Under the pieces are notes generated by a model. That model did no database searches, was not told where the DNA came from, and was given only the letters and a program-made list of their open reading frames with translations. 64,000 nucleotides of DNA from positions 791,001 to 855,000 of the forward strand of contig NC_083514.1 in assembly GCF_032362555.1 (NCBI RefSeq), given 5' to 3'. The position numbers were made by a program, and so were the translations under genes. The DNA comes from Amyelois transitella. Lineage: Eukaryota > Arthropoda > Insecta > Lepidoptera > Pyralidae. Shown here in pieces: positions 45,301 through 54,300 of the stretch (positions are counted from its first letter, which is position 1; each line of letters starts with the position of its first letter).

Positions 45301-48300
45301 CTCAGTGATCTCAATCTTGTCCCCGGGGAGCACCGCGGCTTCCCCTGAGATCACGTACTTGTCTCCGAAGCCCTCGATGGTGCCTCTGAAGTTTTTGTAC
45401 CACGGGTGCATCGGTTTCGGCTCCTCGCCGTCTAGCATTCGGCTGTAAGGGTAATGGACATAAATTAATATAACATACAAATACATATGGTCACGTCTTG
45501 CGTCATCCCTTGCGGGGTAGACAGAGCCAACAGTCTTGAATAGACTGAATGGCCACGTTCAGCTATTTGGCTTTAAGATAGAATTGAGATTCAAATACGG
45601 ACTGGTTGCTAGCCCATCGCCTAAAAGAAGAATCCCAAGTTTGTAAGCCTATCCCTTAGTCGCCTTTTACGACATCCATGGGAAAGAGATGGAGTGGTTC
45701 TATTCTTTTTGTAATGGTGCCGGGAACCACACGGCACTATTAATATAACAACTATGTTAATATAATGAATGAATGAATGAAAAACTATCTTATACATTTA
45801 CATACATAAAATCACGCCTCTTTCCCGGAGGGGTAGGCAGAGACTATCTCTTTCCACTTGCCACGATCTCTGCATACTTCCTTCGCTTCGTCCACATTCA
45901 TAACTCTCTTCATGCAAGCTCGGCGGTTTCGTGTACTTTTGACCTGACCCTTTACCAGGATGTCCTTTATTTGATCAAGATACGTTCGTCTAGGTCTTCC
46001 CACATACATTTAATCACGTCTATATCGCTTGCGGGTTAGACAGAGCCAACAAACTTGAAAAGATTGATAGGCCACGCTCAATGTTTGGCTTAATGATAGA
46101 ATTAATATAGTATTGAATTCACATAATGATAGGCTGCTAGCCCGTCGCCTAAAAGAAGAATTCAAAATTTATAAGCCTATCCCTTAGTCGCCTTTAACGA
46201 CGCCCATGGGAAAGGAGTGCGAGTAGTCCTATTCTTTCTCTACTTGTAAGCATACCATACATTAAAACTCATCCCTTTCTCAGATGGGTAGGCAAAAACC
46301 ACATCTTTTCATTATTCCAGCTTATTAGTTTAGGTAAGAGTAGAGAAGGTAAGAGTACTCATAAACTGACTGATTGACCAAGATTAATCAAGTTATGTTC
46401 CTCAAGGCCATCTCTCTCCAACTTTAGCATGTAAAAAATGGTACTTACAGTATATTCTGGACGATGTCCCGAGGATTGTAATTAGGTATCTTTGTGGACC
46501 ATCCCGTGCCGATACCTTCAGCTCCGTTCACCAGCACCATTGGTATGATGGGAATGTAATGTACCGGCTCGATTTTTTGGTTATCCTCGAATTCGTGCTG
46601 TAAACATATCATTGAAGTTTGTTAAATCCAACTAATATTATAAACTAGCGACCCGCCCCGGCTTCGCACGGGTGCAAAATTATAAATGTTATTATATTAT
46701 ACATAAAAACCTTCCTCTTGAATCACTCTACCTGTCACAAAAAGCCGCATCAAAATCCGTTGCGTAATTTTAAAGATTTAAGCATACAGACAAACAGACT
46801 AAAATAGCGACTTTGTTTTATACTATGTAGTGATGCAAAAGTTTGTATGTCAGCATGGATGTTTGTTACTCTTTCATGCAAAAACTACTGAACAGATTAC
46901 GATAAAATTTGGTCTACATACCAAATTATATCGTAATCCGAAGACCCAGAACAACATATAGGCTTTTTATCTCGGAGTTCCCTCGGGATTGATTCAACGC
47001 GGACGAAGTCGCGGGCGGCCTCTTATGTTCTCATACAAAAATGGTACAACCGGAACCATACCATTTAACCCATTCTTGACCACCGTGCCAATTTGGGAAC
47101 ACTTATTTTTTGAGGGTAGATAAAAAAAGTGTTGACACCAGTGTATGTTCTGTTGCGTAGTTGTGAAGGCAAAAGAGTGCGCTTATGGTAAAAAATTAAA
47201 TAAAAGCATAAAACATCAAAAGTGATATTGTTTTCATAAATTAAAAATATCTATTTATAGAAGCATCGAGGTAAGTGCATATTATTTACTTATACGACAG
47301 GTCGATGTACGATATCGTGATAGTGGTTTTAGTTATTATAAAATAAGATATTGGACAAACGTTTATATGTAAATTTAGTAACTTTTATCTTATGTATGCA
47401 ATTATACGGTCAAGTAAATATTGGTGTGCCAATTTTGGTACAGTGGCTACAAGTGTGCAATAATTGAATATTCATTTCAGGACTTCAAGATGAGTCGAAA
47501 ACAGACTTTTAGCGCCAGTAATAACTACAGAGGACTTGAGGATGCCATTCATGACATAATAGAGGATAGTGATGACGGTTTGGAGTATGACCTAGCCATT
47601 ATTCCTCCAGATCCAAGTATTGTTACTGATGAAGAAGAGGGTTTCGACGAAGATTTGATGCCGTCGAGCTTACCAAATGACGTTCCTGGTAACATTGAAG
47701 TATTTGTTCACAATATTGGTAGTCTTTCAGACTCTGGTGACAGTAGTGATGATGAGCCTTTGGCTGCAAAAAAAGCACGTAAAGACACAGGTAGTACATC
47801 ACATGCAGAGCAATCCAGAAACACTGTACCATCTCGTCGTCAAGCCTTGAATATTCCAATTTGGCGAAAGTGTGCTCCTAACTATTCTACTCAATACGAA
47901 GAAACTGAGGAACGGTTACTCTGTGAGAACCATGTGAAAGAGCAACTAAAAGATTTGACTCCTGTTCAAATTTTTGAAAAGCTTTTTGATGATGAAGTAT
48001 TTGAGATGATTGTACACTTTAGCAATCTTTATGCGAGCCAAAATAATAGACACAACTTTTGTGTCACAACTGAAGAGCTAAGGATATTTTTTGGAATACT
48101 CATTCTTTCAGGTTACCATAAGTTACCTCGAGAACACATGTATTGGTCTTTGGATGAAGATGTTGGCGTAGAAGTCGTGTCAAAAGCGATGTCAAGAAAT
48201 AGATTTAGAGAAATCAAACGAAACTTGCATTTGGTAGACAATAATGATGCTTCGACTACTTCTGATAAAATGTTCAAGGTCCGAAAATTGTCCGAAGTAC

Positions 48301-51300
48301 TCATGAAAAAATATAACCAGTGGGGTATTTTTCACGAGTTTATTTCAATCGACGAATCAATGATTCGGTACTATGGCCATCATCCAGCCAAGCAATTTAT
48401 TCGAGGCAAACCTGTTCGGTTTGGTTACAAGAATTGGGTTGCTGCAAGTTCTTCAGGATATTGTTATAGCTTTGATATTTACTGTGGAAAGTCTACCACG
48501 CCGACCACTGAGCCACTTGGTACAAGAGTAGTAAAATTGCTACTCAATAAATTGACGACGAATGCTGCAAATCATAAAGTATTTTTTGATAATTTTTTTA
48601 CCAGCTGTGATCTACTCTATGACTTACGTCAGTCAGGATTTCGGGCCACTGGAACTGTGAGAGAAAATCGTACCAAAAAATGCCCATTATCGTCTGTAAA
48701 GGAAATGATGAAAAAATCACGAGCAGTATATGACTACAGGTTTGATAAAAATAATGAAATTCTTTTGGTCCGCTGGAAAGATAACAGTATTTGCACAATG
48801 GCTACCAATTACGACTCATATGAGCCTTTAGGACTTGTAAAGAGATGGTGTCCAGAAAAAAAGGAGAAGGCTGAGGTGACGATTCCACATCTCTTTCAAA
48901 ATTACAATAAAGGCATGGGTGGAGTGGATGAATTAGACCAGTCGATATCACTCTATAGGATTGGGATTCATGGCAAGAAATGGTGGTGGGTTCTATTTAC
49001 CTACATGATTGACATGACCATAGCAAACGCATGGCGTCTACATGTCCTTGCTAAAGAAGATCCCATGGACCAATTGTTGTTTAGGCGAAACATAGCCAGA
49101 TACTACCTCAGGCATTCAATTCAGAAACAAAACACTCGTCCTTCGTCATCAAATATTGATGGGTTACAATTAGATGGTAAGAACCACGTCCCTGAAAAAC
49201 TTGTGAAACGTGTACGGTGTGTTGTTTGTCATAATAGAAGCCGTTGGGGGTGCAAAAAATGCAAGAAAACACTCTGTATAGAAAAATCGTGTTTCGCTGA
49301 TTTTCACTCTTAGGTGGCCACTGTGCCAATTTGGGTACACCCCTGTAATTTCCTGAAAAAATGTTTTTTTTTCATTTTCGAGCAGATTTATTTGTTTTTG
49401 TACTCCTCTTTCATGAATAAATAAAGAAAAATTAAAAATTAACATGTGCGTTTTTATTTGGCCTCTAATGGGTTAATCATTTACCGCTGCGCCACGGAGG
49501 TCATCAAAAATGACTAAAATAAAATATTTTGTACTTAATTATAATGTAACTACCATAAACTATAGTATCAAACAATGCTAACGCAAAAATTACCAAAATT
49601 AAATATTTTGTTCTTAAGTATAATGTAACTATAAATATAATAATGGTCCCGGCACAAATAGAAAAAAGAATAGGACCACTCCATCTCTTTCCCATGGATG
49701 TCGTAAAAGGCGACTAAGGGGTAGGCTTATAAACTTGGGATTCTTCTTTTAGGCGATGGGCTAGCAACCTGTCACTATTTGAATCTCAATTTTTTCGTTA
49801 AGCCAAACAGCTGAACGTGGCCTATCAGTCTTTTTAAGTCTGTCGGTTCCGTCTACCTCGCAAGGGATATAGACGTGATTATATGTATGTATTATAGAAT
49901 ATACTATATTCTAAAATGCAATATGATTGGTCGACCCCCCCCCCCCCCCTCCCCCATGTCTCCTCTCCGCTCCGCTCGTCTCCGCTTGACTGTTTCCATT
50001 GAAGCGGAGCGACATTTAGATTTCATGTAATATGATTGGTCGATCCCCACATGTCTCCACTCCGCTCCTCCTCAGTGGAGCCTACCATAAACTATACTAT
50101 CTTCAAAAAGCCAACTCACCACCAGCAAAGGATCATCGTGCGGATGGAATATGAGCCGGGTGAGCTGCGACATGAGCGTGAAGATGTACCGCGGGCTGGC
50201 GCTGTCCTTGCCGCCGCACAGCCGCGTGCCGAACTGGCCGCGCGGCTGCAGCAGGTTCACGTTGTTGGAGCCCACGTAGTTCTGCGCCAGGTTCACTATC
50301 GTCATGGCCAGCGACTGCTCGCCTGGGTGACGTTCAATTGTACGATCAATAAAAGCTTGTGTGAGTTACCGGCCACCAATATAAAAAAAATCAAATTCAA
50401 AATTCAAATTCAAATTCAAAATTCAAAATTCAAAATTCAAAAGTCAAATTCAAAATTCAAATTCAAAATTCAAAATTCAAAATTCAAAATTCAAATTCAA
50501 AATTTAAAATTCAAATTCAAAATCAAATTCCAAACTCAAATCACTTTATTGCGGTAACACAGGTAGTGTTGAAGAGACAAACCTCTTTAGAGTGTAAGAT
50601 GTTTTTTTGATTTTTTTTTTTTTGATTGTTTTTCACTGATCTGTCTTCACAATACGTACAATAATTCAGTCAGATCATATTTTTTTTTTCATTTAAAATT
50701 TGAATCATTCAATATTAATAAATTAAAAATCAAAAATTCGCCTTAATTTATACTTAATTAAAAATAATATATATTTAGCAATAATGTCATCAATTAATAT
50801 TTAATAAAAAGAATAGGACCACTCCATGTCTTTCCCATGGATGTCGTTAAAGGCGATTAAGGGATAGGCTTACAAACTTGGGATTCTTTTTTAGGCGATG
50901 GGCTAGCAACCTGTCACTATTTGAATCTCAATTCTATCATTAAGCCAAATAGCTGAACGTGGCCATTCAGTATTTTCAAGACTATTGGCTCTGTCTACCC
51001 CGCAAGGGATATAGACGTGACCATATGTATGTATGTATGTATGAAAGCCTATCGGTCTATTACGCATTACCAGCTGTATAGAAACACCACCATTTTAAAC
51101 TGTTATGAATGAAGACAGTTTGCAAAATCACAGTTTGTTAGAAATAAATAAAAAAATAAATACATTACCGTGATGGTAAGCAGAGTGCTCCGCCACTGAA
51201 CCGGCCAACTGGGCAACTTTGACCTCCCGTTTGTCGTTCCTCTTTATGCACGTGAAGATCACTTTACGCTGGCCCGGCTTCAGACCATCTATCATTGACG

Positions 51301-54300
51301 GGATGGACCTGGAAATGATGAGATCATTACTAAACCTCAGTCTAAACAAAACAATTATATGAAAATGTATTTGTTTTGTAATATTGCATCAGGCCAAATC
51401 CTTTTTCCAAAACTCGCGCTTTTACTTTAATTGTGCATACATACATACATATTATCACGTCTATATGCCTTACAGGGTAGACAGAGCCAACAGTCTTGAT
51501 AAGACCGGAAGGCCACGTTCAGCTGTATATCTTTATAATGGAACTGAGTTTCAAATAGTGTTAAAGGTTGCTAAGTCCATCGCCTACAAGAAGAATCCCA
51601 AGTTTATTAGCCTTTTACGAAATCCATGGGAAAGAGAGAGAGTGGTCTTATTCTTTAGAGCTCGGAACCTCATCACTTCTACAGAGATAAAATGGGCCAC
51701 ATAGATATATATTTTATTTAGATAATGTTATCATCTTCCGCGTCTTTTTTGTAACCCGGGGTTTGACCAAGAAAACCACAACTCAGTAATTACAGACGAC
51801 AGTATCAAGATAGTATATATTTCAATGTGGCTCACACTACTCATACCCTTGTGAATAAAGCTTAAACTCACCTAACATTGTCACCGTTTGAGAATAGAAC
51901 CAGTTCCAGATTGACGAAATCCGAATAGCTAACCGCTTTCGTCTCTTTAGTATACAAATATCTCTCCGGAAGACCAATCTCCTTTCTCCGCTTGACTTCA
52001 TCCATGTGACTCGTCAACCACTCCTTCCGTTGATCGGCACCTTTCTTAGAGAACGCCAATTCAATGTGATGATCGTCCGTAGCCCCCCCGTACTTAAACC
52101 TAATCCTATGCCTGTCCATATTCTGGAAATATTCTTTAGCCTCCTTGGATGTGGAGGTACCCAAACCTTTGTAGTATTTGATATTGTATGTGTGATGATT
52201 TTCCGTATCTCTCTTCCATTCCTCGAACTCAGGTAACGAGTAGAATGATATCTCCTTGTCCTTCTTAGTAGCTTTCACTATAGGCGTGATGAATTCCTCT
52301 AAAAACGGCAGTTTCAACAATTCGGGCCAATTGTGATGAATGAAATTGATGATCAAGCCTTTAATGTGAGAACCGTCCTGATCTTGATCGGCCATTATCA
52401 TGCACTTGCCATACCTCAAAGCTTTCAAATCATCTATCGTATTGTACTTCTTCTTGTACTGTAATCCGAGGATTTTTATCAAGTTATTTATTTCTACGTT
52501 CTCCAAGACTTGCTTGTGAGACGCGTCACGCACGTTCAAAGGTTTACCCTTAAGCGGAAAGACGCCATAATGATCACGACCTACAACGCTTAAGCCGGAC
52601 ACGGCTAAAGTCTTGGCTGAGTCTCCCTCAGTTAAGATCAAGGTGCAGAGATGAGCATTCCTCGTACCAGCGTCGTTCGCGTCTTCCAGTTTCGGAATAC
52701 CTTTCAATTTGCTCTGTTTCTTCCCTGATGCCTTCACCAGTTCCGTTTGAGCCTTAAACTTGGCCCATGTTAACACTGATTCAACCAATCCGGACTTGGT
52801 TACTGCCGTCACAAACTTCTCAGAGAAGTTACATTTCGAACCAAAGCTTTTCGCTTGGAGTGTCATGTTCTCCTTGGTCTGAGAATCAAAGGTCGGGTTC
52901 ACAATCAGACAGTTGATAAACAACCACATGTGATTTTTAACTTGGAAAGGCTTAATATTGACTCCACCCTTATTTTTCTTCTTGAGAACTTCTAAAACGC
53001 TCTTTACTATATGATCGGACACAGAGTCAACGTGTTTGCCGCCTTTTGTAGTTGCAATAGAGTTGACAAAGGAGACTTGTTGAAACCCTCTGTCAGATAA
53101 TGTTAGAGCGACCTCCCAGCGGTCGTTAACCTTTTCGTAAACAACTTTCAAAGGCTGCCCATTTTCATCCTCTTTTCCTTTGATATACAAGTCAATATAG
53201 TCCTTAAACTTATTTATTTTGAGACGTTCACCGTTCAAGTACACTTTGACGCCAGCGGTAGAGGCTGCGACGTCGTACGCTCGTCGCGACATCAACGCGA
53301 CAATGTCATCCTCAAGCTTTTCCATCTTGAACTTAGCCAAATCAGGACTAAACGTCACTTTGGTAAAATCGTCATCTTTGCCAGACTCCTTTATTTTGGG
53401 TTCCGACGCTTTCGTCATGTTGGAGCCCCAAGTTTGTTTGAAGTGTTTCTTGTACTGTTTTGAAGCAGTTTCAACTGTGAATTTCGTTGAGAAGATATTG
53501 CAGAGTTTGGCTCCGTAGCCGTTTCTGCCTCCTGTCACTTTTTCTTCTTCATCGTTGTAGTTGGATGACGTCAGTAGATGTCCGAAGATCATGGTGGGGA
53601 CATACATCTTCTCGTCTTGATGCATCACTACTGGGATGCCGCAGCCGTTATTGTACACCGAGATAGTGTTCTGCTCTTGGTTAATGTCAATTTTGATCAC
53701 ATCCATCTTGGGGTCCCTTTGTTTGTTGTCAGCTGCGTTCACCAATATCTCATCATATATTTTGTACAAACCTGTAAAAAGGAGATTTTTTTTTTTAATA
53801 TTTTGCAGGTAAGGTTTCCAAAAAAGGAATATGTATGAAACTAAAGAATTTTGCTAAGGTAACTAATGGGGAAATTGCTATACAACAATGCATTTTTGCT
53901 GAAATATTACAATTTCTCAGTGAAATAGCCAAAATTTTTGGACTTACCAGGCACAAAAGTTAATTCCCTCTGCACCATGCACTCCTTGCTCTTGTCGTAC
54001 ACCCACATATTCTCGGTAGCCCTCTCGACGGAGCCAATGTACGTATCCGGACGAAGCAGAATGTGCTCCAGTTGTGACTTCTTCTGGTAGATCTTTTCAA
54101 TGGTGTTCTTTGAACCCTTTGCGGCAGGAGCTGGTGCATCCCCAGTGCCATTTTGGTTCATCTTTGAGAACATTGACTGCAATTTGATTTTTAATTTAAT
54201 TTTTTGCATTCTAGAGAAGGATGTTATGACAAATTGTGCAATAGCTCAACTAATAATACTCATGCATACTAATGTAAGAAAAAGGTTTGCATTTTTGTTG

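Noticed and set aside
47421-47489. Upstream extension of the piggyBac transposase from a TTG
   Set aside because: The extension lies mostly inside a predicted 5' UTR intron and lacks an ATG; the start at 47490 fits the family.
52006-53838. Plus-strand frames opposite TOP2 exon 3
   Set aside because: Shadows of the TOP2 coding strand; no splice or family evidence.
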